A DNA stretch of 64,000 nt from Apiosordaria backusii (taxonomy: Eukaryota > Ascomycota > Sordariomycetes > Sordariales > Lasiosphaeriaceae), in contig JAUKTV010000002.1 in the NCBI GenBank assembly GCA_030549205.1, positions 1,240,001 to 1,304,000 on the forward strand, written 5' to 3'. The notes beneath the pieces were generated by a model that saw only the letters and a list, made by a program, of their open reading frames with translations, made no database searches and was not told where the DNA came from. This document shows positions 13,001 to 25,207 of the stretch, one piece after another. The first letter of the stretch is position 1. Each line of letters begins with the position of its first letter. The position numbers and the translations under genes are program-made.

Positions 13001-15300
13001 TAGATAGTTTATAAAGAAAGAATATAAACTTTAAGTAACTTATTAGTTTAAAAGCTTTTAAAATTTTAGAATAACTTATAATATAAATAATAGCTATTAA
13101 TAATATTAACCTTATATTCGATTTTTTAATTTTCTAACTTTCTCTTATACTTTATACTTTTTTACTATACTTATTAAAGTTACAACTTTATTACCGAATC
13201 TTAATTAATAATTTATCTATAATTAAACTACCTTTAATAGAATAACTTACTTAAGTACTTAATAAAATACCGTTTATTAAAATACTGCCTCTTTATAAAC
13301 TATTTACTTAACTTATTAAAACCCTTTACTGTTATAGACAACCCTTTAAAGCTAATAAATAAGTCGTTTCTATCGTTATTAATAAGGCATTTAACTTAAA
13401 AGATAAATCTATTATATAATTAATAGTCTATTAAACTAAATCTATTAAAAAGAACTTTAATACTACTTTTATTAAAATAACTTCTATAAAACTAAATCCT
13501 AATACTACTTCTATTAAACTAATCTTTACTAAGAAAAATCTAACTATAACTATACTTATAAAGCCTAACCTTATTATTACTTTAATTAAATTAACCTTTA
13601 TTAAAAAGGTTTTAATTATAGATATTCTAATTAAGAAGACTTTAACTGTAAATATCTTAATTAAAAAAGCTTAAACTGTAAATATTATAATTAAAAAGGC
13701 CCTAATTAAGAATATAATGACTAATAAGGCCCTAATAATAAGTACTTTAATTAAGGTCTGGAACAAAATTATTAAGGTCAGTTTAATAGATTGTTTAATC
13801 TCTATTATTAAAAGTAAGGAGATTAAGCTTAAACTGACTATATATAAGATTGTAGAGTTTACTAAAAAGTACTTTTTTAATTTAAATAATTTTAACTTTA
13901 AATATATAGTATATATACTATCTTTAAGTAAATTAATAAATAGTATGTTTATATTGTATAAGGAGATTTATAAAAGTTTCGAAAAGTTTAAGTTAAAGAT
14001 AGTTAGAAAAGAAAACCTTTAAGTTTAAAAGGATATTATACCTATTCTATATATTCCTTTTAAAGAAAGCTTTATTACTTTATAAATTAATAATAGAAGA
14101 TAAATCCTACTGTAAATCTATAAGTTAGTAAAAACCTTTAAGCTACTTATATATATAAAAGCTAAAGCTATTTATTATCAGTTTTAAAAAGGTATATACC
14201 TTAATAATAAAAACTAAATTTAAAAATATATAAAGAAGCCTACTGGTAAGTAGAAGAGAATTCTTTTTACCTTTATAATACTTTAAAATAAGGCTACTAA
14301 TAACGAAAGTATTAAAAGGTTTATTAAATAAATTATTTACCTTATTTAATAGCTTATTAAAATTAATGCTATTAATATTAAATTTAACTTTAAGAATGCC
14401 CGGTATATTATTAGTATTAAAACTAAAACTATTAAATATTAGGCTAGCCTATTTAAAAATAAAAGTAAGTATATTAAATAGTTAACTAGCCGAAAGTAAT
14501 AGAACAATAATAAAGAATAGGTCGTTAATAAATAGAAAAATGACGATAAATAAAATAATAATAAGTAATATATTAATAAGTAGGATATTAATGAATAGTA
14601 TATCAATAAGTAAAGTAATAATAAGTAGTATATTAACTATAATTAAAATAATAACGATAATGTCTTCTTTATAAAGCTAACTATAAATAAACTATATAAG
14701 TTTATTAATAAGTTATCAGCAATAGTTATTATTATAAGTATTAGCGATAAAAAAATAAAGACGATAATAGATTATTTTAAAGAGTAGGAGGTAACGATAG
14801 AATAATAGAATTATTAAATTGTTAAAATAGAAAAGAAGATCGAAAAGATAAAAAACAATATAGAGGAAATAATAGATATAATCGCTATATTAATAAAGAA
14901 AGGTTAAAATAGGGTAATGGTATTATATAATATTGTATATTTATATAAAAAGGATATTATATAATTATTATATAGTTAGTATATAGAAAAGGAATGTTTA
15001 AGATTTATTTATAAGGCTTTAGCCTTAATAAAAAGCATACTATTTAAAAATAGAGGAGGGTATTTTCTAATTAATATAGTAATAGGCAAATAAATAAAAA
15101 ATAGCTAAGCGTTTGCTATATTAGGACGATATATTTCTTTCTTGGTTTAGGGCATTAATATAAAAAGCTTAGGCATTATATTATATATAGGTATGCATAA
15201 CCTATTAGGCATTATATTGTATATAGGCATGTACAACCTGTAGAGGATATTAAAATAGCTTGTTAGTACTAGCCTTTTCTTCTTCTTAACAATCAATTCA
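13001..15300. other. RIP-degraded AT-rich DNA, no recognisable gene
   Basis: Continuation of the left AT-rich block. A 101-codon open frame at 13717-14022 has the Ile/Lys/Asn-rich composition expected of A/T noise, and I reject it as a gene. At 15168-15240 an imperfect tandem GGCATTATATTGTATATAGGCATG pair is followed by less mutated sequence, possibly the end of a retroelement LTR. Confidence 0.5.
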
Positions 15301-18033
15301 ATGTAATCAATTTAACACCTATTATTATCACGCTGTCCATTTCCATGTTAAATACTAACCTTTATATAAATTAATTAATAAAAGCAAAGTATTTCAATAT
15401 AAGCTTAGTAACGAAATCTAAATACTATTTAACTAATTTATAAATATAGTTATTATTTTTAATAATAAGGCTTTATTTAAAACTATTAATAACTTAAAAG
15501 TTAACTAAAACTAACTACTCACAATTTTCCTTCAAAATTAAAATCTTATATCTAATAATAACCTTAGATTTCTACTTCTTATCCTTTTAATAATAAAATT
15601 CTACTTTAATATAGCTAAAACTAACCTTATAATTAATAAACTTATATCAAATAACTATAAATAATAATTACACACTCTATTCTTTAAATTCAGTTTTAAG
15701 TTTATTAAGTAAATCGTATAAATAAGTAAAAAGCTAATAGCCTATAAAAAATAATATAATAGTAACTATATAATTAATAACTTATAAAACCTCAATTAAC
15801 TTATTACTTTATACTTCAGAAACTTATAAATTATTTTTTTCTTCTATTTCTATTAAATATTAATATTAAAAAGTAATAAAAAATAAATAAAACCTTACTA
15901 CGCTATTAAAAAACAATCTTATAATAATTTTTTAATATTATATAAGGTAGTTAATAATAAAGTAGGTAGTAAAAAAGAAAGTAATAGTAAATAAATTTAT
16001 AAGGTAGATTTATAAAGTAAGTAAAAGAAAAGCTGTTAATTACAATAAAGGTAGATAAAATAATAGTCTTAACTGTATTATAGTTAAATTTAAAAATGAT
16101 ATATTATAAAATATTAACCTATCTGTAGGGTTAAGGTTTAGTATAAAAAAAGTAACTCTACATAGTACAGATTAATAAACTACATAGTATGGCAATGCTG
16201 TCTCTAATTTATAATTACAATTATTAATCATTGCTTATCTATAATCACTTCCTGATTGGTTGCTTGTCTATAGCTTGCTTGTACCTTTGACTTACCTTGT
16301 AGCATTGGTGGCTTATGTCTATATTTAATTGTGACATTTACGCACCCCTCCTGATTATATTTACGCACCCCCCTAAAAGTCCCATATATCATCCTAGTAT
16401 ACCTATAAGCACACCACACATAACCATAACTTCTGGCTTACAGGAGAGGAGTGACTTACTGGTAGAGTGACTTACTAGAATAGAAGTGGCTTACTGGCAT
16501 TAAGTAGAAATGCAAAGTAAACTAAAATAGATTCGGTAGATTACGTAATATTTATTCAATATATTTCTACTATACTTTTTACAGGGCCTTAGATAGTTAA
16601 ATATCTAGCTTTTGCGTCTACGGTGAGGCCTACAGTATAATGAGGTATAAGGACTGATTGGTGGACGTGTGAAGTGCGGGAGTTCCGGTTTCCGCACTCT
16701 GCGTTTTTCTTGGACATGTCTTCGGTCAGATATTCATTTGATGGCGTACAGTTTCCTCGCATGCCTACACCACTCGATTGGAAGACCCCAAGCAGCCACT
16801 CGCGTCACACAGGTGTGCACAGCAAGCTTTGCCGGGAGTTTCACGAACACGGTATTGTAGTATGGACTTCGGGACTCCATGCTTCTTTGACGCCGCGCAG
16901 GCCCAACTGGCGTCAAGGTCTTTCTCGACATGTTTGAGGTCATTCGGTATAAGTCCTCATTGGGGGACCACCAAAAAAAAAAAAGCTTCATTTTTGATGT
17001 TCTGGGAGGAAAAGAAGTAGGGGGGGGCATTGTGGAAGCTCAGGGTTTGGGAGGGTTATCTGTGGATTCAGAGGCTAGGTTTGATAGAAAGTTGCCCCAA
17101 CTGTGGGTGGCCCTAACCTTGTGTTCCAACCTAGAAGCCATTTCTGGCTGTAAAAACATCTTGTTGTCTAGGCGCAAATATAGAAGCTGTTTTAATTTCC
17201 AGCAAAGGTAAATTATTACTACCTATATAGGAAAAAATAAAGAAGCTATTTCTGGCTTTAATAGAGAAAGGATAGCGCTGCTTTAGGCTAAATAGTTTGC
17301 ATTATATTTATATAGAAGCTGTTTTTAGCTTTATAGAAGTAAAAGTTCCTTTTTATAATATTTACTGAACTGACTAGCTGTACTTTAGAAATAGCTCTTA
17401 AAGTATTATAAAAATGCAATTTTATATGCTCGATTAAATTAAGAACTATTTAAAGTTTCGATAAACTGGAAGGAATAATAATATTTAGAAGGAGACGATT
17501 TGCCTGATTTAGACAAATTCAATAACTGATCCTAACGTATAGACATACCGTGCTATAGGAGCTGTTTCTAACTCTGCGAAGGCAAGGGTCCCTGTTATGG
17601 CCCTTGCCTGGCAATTTTAGCCGGATAACGAATATGCTTCTCCGTAATCGGCCGGCGGCTCAGCTTGCTCAGCCTGGCTCAGTCGCTGCTCCGGTAAAGC
17701 GGCGGGTTGCTTAGATCTAAAGACAGAAATGGAATTTGGTGCGATTTATATTCGTGGCCGACTTATGGGGAATTCATCACAGACTATGGCCATGGGGTAC
17801 GCATGGCTGAAGACAGTGGGTTGCTGAGGACAATCCAGCTAGCTTAGACGTTGTAACTTTCAGGTTTCCAGGTTATCAAAGGTGACGAATTCGGGGCTTA
17901 GGGGCTCAGGGATGTCCCACAAAAGTGACAGTAACGCTTTGAGGTCAGGTATATGCATAGAAAACTGCCAAGACTATCTACCTACTATTCTTTTCCTTAA
18001 TACGTCGAGTATCTCATAAAATATTACTTTACT
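15301..18033. other. Transition zone between RIP block and gene island, gene-free
   Basis: AT content falls gradually from 15.3 to 16.7 kb. At 16337-16348 and 16360-16371 the motif TTTACGCACCCC occurs twice, resembling subterminal repeats of fungal pogo/Fot1-type DNA transposons; this is a weak hint only. From 16.67 to 17.05 kb the base composition is normal and six overlapping short frames occur, but none looks like a protein. From 17.13 to 17.58 kb a short dyad motif recurs (see separate entry). I see no gene. Confidence 0.5.
17136..17575. repeat. Dispersed short dyad motif AGCnnTTTCTnGCT
   Basis: Near-palindromic 14-mers recur: AGCCATTTCTGGCT at 17136-17149, AGCTATTTCTGGCT at 17244-17257, AGCTGTTTTTAGCT at 17317-17330, and weaker forms near 17185 and 17560 (AGCTGTTTCTAACT). 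Most are preceded by GA or AGA. Their role is unknown; they may be decayed copies of one short repeat. Confidence 0.5.
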
Positions 18034-19301
18034 CTAATCCTCCCTGGGCCCGTGGACACGGCTTTGATACGCCATGATAAGAGCCTGCACAGTGTGCTTG
18101 CCACTCAATTTCGCATATTCGGGCACGCGAATGCAGAGAGACCGAGTGGAGCATCCTATTCCGTCACAAGCCCAGCGGTCCGGCACCACCAGTTGGAGTG
18201 GATCATGCTCTTGGAGTCTTTTCCCCCCTAGGAAGGAAGAGCTCTTCCAGAGGTCCACCGCTTCCGTGACCTTCCTGGCTTTACCTGGATCAGCGTCCAT
18301 GGCCATGACCCGAATGGCGTTACAAAATACCTCACAGGGGATGAGTTGTAATCGCAAGTGATGTGCCGCTTCTCCTCCTGCCCCATCAACCCAAGGAGCG
18401 CAAAGACTCGGTCTCTTGGATCCATACACTTGGCGTCTTTCGCGAGCTCCATCAAGTACATCATGGTCAACTGTTTCTCACTCGAGAACCGCTCTTTCAA
18501 CAGGAGTAAATACATCCGCCAGCTCAGCGTATTCCGAAATTCCGTCTCAACAATGTAATAAGAAGCTCGGTCCATATACGACAGGCATGTGCTCAGGGCA
18601 CCAAACAGGTCGAACGAATGTGCGTACGAGTGCCCGCACATGAACCAGACAAAGTGTGGTACAATGAACTCCTGCAATATCCACATACGTTTCCACCAGT
18701 CCCTAGCCAAGAATGCCTGGAGAGCCTCGGGAGAGAGCGACGGCTCGCCCCCCGGCAAGGTGGTGATCGAATTATTATGCATGTCTCGCAACAGCTCATC
18801 GCTGCCATCTGCTGACGGGCCCATCCAAGCCACTACCCACTGGGCGTTGGCAAACACCTCCCGCATGTTGGCGACCTGCACAAACTTTTCCGCCGCGTCT
18901 TGCTGATTGATGCAGAGGGCATCAACCCAGAGTTCGCATTCCTCCAGAAGGCCAGCCAGTAGTCCTTCGAGTCTGAGAATGTGAGTCAGGGCGTCGTAGA
19001 GATTTTCTGTAATGAAGGCGGGTTTCCCATTGACGATAATTTGTCGCCTGGCGATGGGGTTACCCCATGTATACGAGAGAGCGACGTATCGCTTTTGACA
19101 CTCTGCCATGGACCGCTCGGACAGTGTGCATTCCACTTTGGCGTTCGTCTTGTCGGAGATGGGGTGTAGTTTGAGTAGTTTGAGTAGCCGAATTGATTCG
19201 TTCTGGCTAAGAGGCTGGTATGATATGCCACAGTCCAAAGAGGATACAGTTTGACCGACCCATGGCTGTGGGCGTTGCGAAAGCAGTTCGGGATTATCCA
19301 T
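18034..19301 (-). pseudogene. HET-domain (heterokaryon incompatibility) protein with a frameshift
   Basis: The N-terminal frame carries all HET-domain hallmarks: YVALSYTWG, LWVDALCINQQD, WWKRMWILQEF and DPRDRVFALLGL. HET proteins mediate fungal non-self recognition and can trigger cell death on fusion of unlike strains. I start at the Met at 19301, because the upstream Met at 19370 adds only a Ser/Thr/His-rich leader; either is possible. At 18337-18340 (a run of four C on the coding strand) the reading shifts. The original frame ends at 18228 in nonsense, while the neighbouring frame continues as CEVFCNAIRVMAMDADPGK and runs to a stop at 18034. One missing C explains this, either as a real mutation or a homopolymer sequencing error. 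The family's usual PSWVPDW segment is not seen, so the C-terminus looks short. Confidence 0.8.
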
Positions 19302-20095
19302 GGCAGGGTTGGTATGTGAGTTTGAAGTGTGTGTACGTAAGTAACGATAAGGTGTCTTCCCAATTGACACAATGACGGCCTTATGCTACAGCAAGGCAGC
19401 TGAGCAGTTTCAGGGCGCTGCTCAGTGTTGCCTAACGATAGAGCGGGGTTCAGCTCGGGCAATCATCTGCCCGAGCATCTGCATATTCATACTACCTAGG
19501 TACCGATCAATGTCAGTGTGAGTTTGAGGCTGAGGCCTGGTAACACACGCTTAGTATCATGACCTAGTGCGACTATCATACGCTGCCTAGTAAGACGAGC
19601 GAGTACCAAAAGACATGAATTAAAGTAGCAACGGACAGAGCTTGTCTCCGTACCAGAAACTCGTCACCAATGCCAGTTCTGTTTAAGTTGGCTATGACTC
19701 CAAAGTTTCGTATCATCATCATAGCAGCCGCAATAGCATCCATGGGGAATGCGAACGTGCCAATGAACTCGTCGCCTAAAGTTTGGCTGCCAGGTCGTCG
19801 CTTGTTGGTACCTTACCAATCGTGGGTGATACTATTTACACTATTCCCAGCTGAGAGTGATTGTTAGTGCTAGTTCCATGCACATAGCAGCATACAGTCT
19901 AGGTAGCGTAGACATTCCAATTCCATGGGTGCTGTTTCGAACTATTGACTCGGACTCTCACAACGCCCTATCGATAGCAGTTATTCCCGGCGGCGCAGTC
20001 AAGCGAAGCCTACAAAATGACACTACAGCCTGCCTTAAGACCATCATGTTTCTAATCCCTCAATTTCACTCAAGCATCTCAACCCAAACGCCACA
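19302..20095. other. Divergent intergenic region, HET gene / beta-propeller gene
   Basis: About 800 bp of normal composition between two divergently transcribed genes; it must hold both promoters. The short frames here show no protein character. The last 60 bp before 20096 are pyrimidine/CA-rich (CAAGCATCTCAACCCAAACGC), typical of a fungal 5' leader. Confidence 0.5.
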
Positions 20096-21094
20096 ATGAA
20101 GCTCTTCCTCACCACCCTCGCCCTCTGGGCCTCCTCCTCAGTTCTCGCCCAATCACCACCCCCGAACCCCCCCATCCGCAACATCTACACCTTCCCCCCC
20201 AACCACTTCATCGAAAACATCGCCGTCCGCTCCAACTCCCGTCTGTTGCTCACCTCCATGAGCGTCCCCCATCTGTACTCTATCAACCCTCTCATCCCCA
20301 ACCCACCAGCCGACATCGTCCACAGCTTCGCCAACCCCAACAACGCAACCGGCATCTCGGGAATAGCCGAAATCGCCCCTGACGTCTTCGCCGTCATCGT
20401 CGCAGACTGGGATCTCTTCGCTACCCGTGCTATTCCAGGCACCTTGGCAGTCTGGACAGTCAGCTTCAACAAACCCCCCAGTCAACGCGTGAAATTCGTC
20501 ACTCAAGTCGCGAACACCACCATCTTTAATGGCATTGCTCGACACCCCACCAACCCAACCCTGTTGCTAGCCGCTGATTCTGCGTTGGGAGCGGTGTGGA
20601 AAGTGAATCTCCTGACTGGTGCTCACAGCGTGGCTTTCTCATCGCCTTTGCTCACTCCCACTGCTACTGCTCACCTCGGGATCAATGGACTCAAGGCTCA
20701 GGGGCAGTATCTTTACTTCACCAACTCTGCTCAGGGGTATCTGGGGAGGGTGAAGATCAGCTGGAATGCGGAACAGCTTGGGGATATTGAGGTGCTGTCT
20801 ACTGCTGCTGATGCCGGGGCGGATGTGGTGTATGATGATATTGCGCTTGATTTAGGCCATGGGGGCAGTGGAATAATTTGGATTGCGTCTCATCCGAATT
20901 ATGCTGTTGGTGTGACGCTTCCTGAGGGAGCGCAGTGGGTGGTGAAGAATGCGACGAAGTTGTTGAACCCGACTGCTTGTGCGTTTGGGAGGGGGAGTGT
21001 AAAGGAGAGGAAGACCCTGTATGTGACTAATGGTGGGGAGTTTTTGCCTGATTTTACTTTGGTGAATGAGGGGGTTGTTGCTTGGGATTTGTAA
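20096..21094 (+). CDS. Secreted six-bladed beta-propeller (SMP-30/gluconolactonase-like) protein
   Basis: Intronless, 332 residues. The N-terminus MKLFLTTLALWASSSVLAQ is a clear signal peptide, with cleavage likely after Ala18. The rest has the alternating turns of fungal secreted NHL/SMP-30-like propellers (for example IRNIYTFPPNHFIENIAVR, GISGIAEIAPDVFAVIV, FNGIARHPTNPTLLLAAD, GQYLYFTNSAQGYLGRV). Family members are extracellular and most have no proven substrate, so a lactonase activity should not be assumed. The gene is convergent with the protease gene and ends 192 bp from its stop. The start codon follows a CA-rich leader (CCACAATGA). Codon use is strongly C-ending in the first half, as in well-expressed secreted fungal proteins. 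Confidence 0.85.
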   Translation: MKLFLTTLALWASSSVLAQSPPPNPPIRNIYTFPPNHFIENIAVRSNSRLLLTSMSVPHLYSINPLIPNPPADIVHSFANPNNATGISGIAEIAPDVFAVIVADWDLFATRAIPGTLAVWTVSFNKPPSQRVKFVTQVANTTIFNGIARHPTNPTLLLAADSALGAVWKVNLLTGAHSVAFSSPLLTPTATAHLGINGLKAQGQYLYFTNSAQGYLGRVKISWNAEQLGDIEVLSTAADAGADVVYDDIALDLGHGGSGIIWIASHPNYAVGVTLPEGAQWVVKNATKLLNPTACAFGRGSVKERKTLYVTNGGEFLPDFTLVNEGVVAWDL

Positions 21095-21286
21095 AAGGGT
21101 TGGAAAAACAAAATATCTTTAGATCATTACCAGCTACCTATTCTTGACCGTAAACCACCTATATCTGAATCCATATATGAGACCACAAGCCATTCTAACC
21201 CATCCCCGTCCTCCAAATCATTCGTCCAAGATCCAAATCCAACAACCAAACTCCCCCTGAAATGCCAATCCTCACTATCTCCCACC

Positions 21287-22784
21287 TCAAGCCCCATTCC
21301 CATTATAAGCCAACAAATTCACACTCCCCCTCCCACCCCCCTTCACCACCCCCTTCGTCCCCAACTCCCTCACCTTATCCACCACCGCCCCCACCAGTCC
21401 CAACCCCCCCTGCACCTCCTCCAAACTCCTCAAATACAGCACCAACCCCGCCACATGCGGACTAGCCATGCTCGTCCCCTCCACCTCCAAGAAATCATCA
21501 TCATCCCAGTTCCACGCACTCTTGACCATCACCCCCGGCGCCCAGATATCCACCCCCGGCCCCCAGTTGCTAAAGCTAGGCCTGACATTCTCAACATCTA
21601 TCGCTCCGATAGCCAAAGCCTCGGGAGCAGAAGCAGGACTTCCCCAGCCATTGTCAGATGATATACCGTCGTTGCCAGCCGCGACGACGGTGAGGATCCC
21701 AGCGGAGTATGCAGTGGCGATGGCAGAGTCGACGGCGTTGGATTGTGGGCCGCCGAGGGAGAGGTTGATGACGGATTTGGAGGGGGCGGTGATGTTATTG
21801 ACGGCCCAGAGGTAGCCGTCGAGGACGATGGAGGTTGTTGACTGTGGCAGATGTCAGAAATGGGCCGCTTGAATGAGGGGGAAGTGGATACCCAAGCGGG
21901 CCATGAAAAAGGGGTAAAAAGGGGGTTGTTCAACACAAACCCCCCCTCTCCCCCCCCCAAAAAAAAAGAAAACAAAAAACACAACTCCAATCATCAAGAC
22001 TTCTCATAACATATGGAAGAGAAAGAAGAAACTCACAGAACCCCAATCAAAAACCTTCACCCCCACCACCCTCGCCTTCTTCGCAACCCCGTACGTCCTC
22101 CCCGCAATCGTCCCACTCACGTGCGTCCCATGCCCAATGTTATCCTCGTCGTTGCTCGCGTCAGGGTAGGCGTTATACCCCAAGCTTGCCCTCCTCCCAT
22201 CAGCAAACTCGCTGTGGGTTGTTCTAATCCCGGTGTCGACGACATAAGCAGTATACCCGTCTGCTCCCTCGCCCCTAGAATCATAGAGGTACTCGGTGGA
22301 GTTGGGCAAACGATGGGAGATACTACCTAGCCCCCAGGGAGCGTCTTTTTGGGTTGTTAGAGTTTGGCGAGGACGGGGTTGGGGACCGGAGGGGGGGACA
22401 TAGGTGAGGTGGAAGATTTGGTCTTGTTCTACGGAGGCGACCTGTTTTATGTTAGCCTTGGATCTGGAAGGAAACGAGGAAGTGGGAACGAACATCATCA
22501 CTGGCGCGGATTTGGGCGATGGTCCCCTCGTCAAAGAACCCTGCGTACCCGTGGAAGTCGAGAGCGTCGTACACCTTCTCGATTCCGGATTCGTCACGGC
22601 GGGAGAGGCTCCGAGCGTGGACGTCTTTGACCCAGGACAGGTGGGTCTTGATGTGGGAGGGTGCAACGCCGGGCTTGAGGGTGATGATGTATTTTCCCGG
22701 GATGGGAACGGGTTGGTCCCGTTTGAGTACCGGCAGGGCTAGGGTGAGGCCCACATAGAGCAGGAGATGGGTGAGGTTGAGCAT
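21287..22784 (-). CDS. Secreted subtilisin-like serine protease (peptidase S8, proteinase K type)
   Basis: Three exons: 22784-22494, 22441-22037 and 21841-21287 (introns of 52 and 195 nt), giving 416 residues. A signal peptide (MLNLTHLLLYVGLTLALP) is followed by an inhibitor-I9 propeptide (GKYIITLKPGVA...) to about residue 107, then the mature enzyme. The catalytic triad is complete: Asp166 in VVDTGI, His201 in GHGTHVSGT, Ser356 in GTSMASPHVAG, with oxyanion Asn289 in AAGND. It should be secreted and cleave proteins broadly. Intron 1 has a CTAAC branch site and joins in phase 0, giving SDDVASVEQDQI. Intron 2 is unusually long and contains C-rich and A-rich runs around 21930-21980. The start at 22784 is chosen because the signal peptide begins there. 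Confidence 0.92.
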
Positions 22785-25207
22785 GGTGGGAGACTTTTGT
22801 GGCTGTGGGATGTTGCAAATGAGGATGATGATGGCTTCCAAGGGCAGAGGAAAGGGCGAGAGTCGAGGGGATTTTATACTTGAACGTCCCTCTTTTTTGA
22901 CAGCGATCTCGGTCTGCACTCAAGTCATATTGGCTGACTGGCAGTGCTGTGCTCAGTCCCAAGCAGAATGATGAGATCAGCCATCATCCTTCCCTCCCTC
23001 TTCTCTTTTCCATGGCGTATCTCGGCCGCCTCACTCTTGCTAGAGTCCACCTCGCCGTACCAGTATCCGACACCAGTCTGCACCATCAGCCTTTTCGTCC
23101 GGACCGCAGGCGGCCTTCACACCATCTTCTTCATGTAATTTCTCTTGAACTTCCGTTTTGGGATAAACGCTCACATAATCTCTCTTGCCTAAGCACGACA
23201 TCCTGCTGCTATCTCGCGACCAAACTGGATGTTGAGGATAAGAGATGCAGGACGAACAGGAAGGAGGCTAATGAAGAACGTAACCTAAAAGCATGTGAAG
23301 AAATGTCCGAAAAGGTAGCCTAAGTGCATGCATGTAGCTACATGTAGACAGGATACAAGCCACATGTCGGTGTAAGAGAAACGTCACACGAACCAAGTTT
23401 CTTGGACCCTTGGGCTTCCCTCAGTGGAATGCGACTGTTGGCATAGTTCTGGTCAGGGCAGAAGGGGGTGGCGTCACGGCGGTTGATCACGTTATTATTG
23501 ACGTCTTCTCAAGAATTATCATTGTTTGCGTGCGGCCTCTCAAAAATGTTTCCTCTTCAACGTCCGTCCGATGTCTACGCAAAACCTCATTCTTATCTCC
23601 CCTCTGCTCCAACTCTTTTCCCGGCAGGCAATCCAGAATGACCAGAACCACCCTCATGTAGGGTAGGTAGTGAACCCAATCAGAAATCCCACCCTCCCTC
23701 TCCCCCCAATCCTAGAAACGAACCCGGTGAGCTAAGACATCTCACGAATCACCCAAAACCCGGCAGATGGCACGTCCTGTAGCGAGCCTCGACAAGATCC
23801 CAGCATCCGGGCAGGATCAAGTCGTTGACAAATTCATTCGGCTCAAGACCAGTCGGATCCTATCCGCTTTCCTCGCTCCTGTCTCTGCGAGAGACTGTAG
23901 CAGGGGTACAAAACCGAGTCTTGACCGGGAAAGAGCGGGCACGTCGATATTACCCGTGTGTCTGTTAATATCGCCCAAATGAAAAATTCAATCTGGACTT
24001 GCCCAATGCTGTTGGCCTGTTGGACGGTCACGTAACAGCGCTACGGCAGATACTGTGACATTTGTTGTCAGCATAAGGTACACACCAACACATGAGGAAT
24101 GATGTTTTGTGGGTTCCAGGGCTCAGCTGATCCCCATCCATCGCAAGGACTTACCTGTGACTGGGAAAAAATGGTGTAGGAGTTATATCGGTTATCTTTG
24201 GTTTTTTGGGGGCTTGATTGCGCGGGTGAACCTATGGAAAGTTGATGACACTGACTTGGGCGGGTTGGTTGCGTTGTAGTCGAATCATAATGTCATTGTC
24301 ATATCCAGTCTCAAACCGGGTAGGTGGACTTTCTACGTACTGTCAATCAAATCACGGCTCCAAGCGAAAAGCAAGCCAACCGCTTATCTTCCTCCTGCCG
24401 CCGCGGCATTCTCCCACGCTTCCACGCGATGAAATCACGAGGCCGCAGCCGTGGATCAATATCGAGCCGGTGGGCAATATAAGGTATCTAGTTCGAAAAA
24501 GGCCCCGGATGCCGCGGGGATAAGAATAGAAACCGCTACTGTACCTACGACTGTGACCTTCCTTGCCGGTTTCCACTGACGGGTAAGGGGAGCGGGAAAA
24601 AGACCACGTGGGACGGATCGGTTGACAACAAGCCTTGTTGGGATTTAAATGGGCAGCGGGTAAATCTGTCAGTGAGGATAGGCGAGACGCAAGAGATCGA
24701 GAACACCGGGTCTGGATGTTCTATAAGACCACGGTCATCCTGCAAAGAGACAAACTGAGTATCAGGAACGAAAAGGAAAAAGTCAAAGTTCGGGCCGTTT
24801 GGCTGTGTCACGGCATGCTGTAATAAATCGGAGGCAAAGGCAGACGAAAAAGCTCATGAACACGAGCAACTGTCCCCGGTAGCGAGGACATCGGTGAGAG
24901 TGAGAGGGAGGCGTCGTTAATCGTGGTCCGGAAGCTTGAAACCAGAAGACGCAAACATGTCGCCAAGCTGTCTTCACGTCGAGAAAGAAGTTTGCCTTGA
25001 AGACAGGCTGGTACACTTGGTCAAGGTGAGAACCAATATCGCATCACCTTCCAGAAAGCTCATTTCAATGGCGCAATCTGCAGTGCGGCTGCCTGTTCTG
25101 TCTTGTCTCTGTCCTTCTGCAGCACATTCCAACGTGCGGTCTCAGCGTAAAGTGGTATCATTAACATCATCTTGTATCGTCCAGACCCAAGGCTATTCCA
25201 ACCACCA
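22785..25207. other. Long intergenic region, no gene recognised
   Basis: About 2.4 kb of normal composition between the protease start and the Ntr1 stop. It contains many short frames on both strands (the longest convincing-looking one under 95 codons), none with a recognisable domain, signal peptide or splice partner. It must hold the protease promoter at its left end and the Ntr1 3' end at its right. Confidence 0.5.
22872..22878 (-). promoter_or_regulatory. TATA box of the protease gene
   Basis: TATAAAA on the minus strand lies 88 bp upstream of the start codon at 22784, a normal distance for a fungal core promoter. Confidence 0.45.

Noticed and set aside
13717..14022. 101-codon frame inside the RIP block
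   Set aside because: Ile/Lys/Asn-rich composition follows from A/T content, and neighbouring sequence in the same frame is full of stops.
16669..17211. Several overlapping 60-98 codon frames in all directions
   Set aside because: No frame has conserved motifs or splice partners; mutual overlap is typical of non-coding DNA with few stops.
18338..18388. Intron explaining the HET frame change
   Set aside because: The only fitting GT-AG pair removes 51 nt, a multiple of three, and so cannot change the frame.
20153..20545. 130-codon minus-strand frame
   Set aside because: Antisense of the beta-propeller gene with a Gly/Asp/Val-rich shadow composition.
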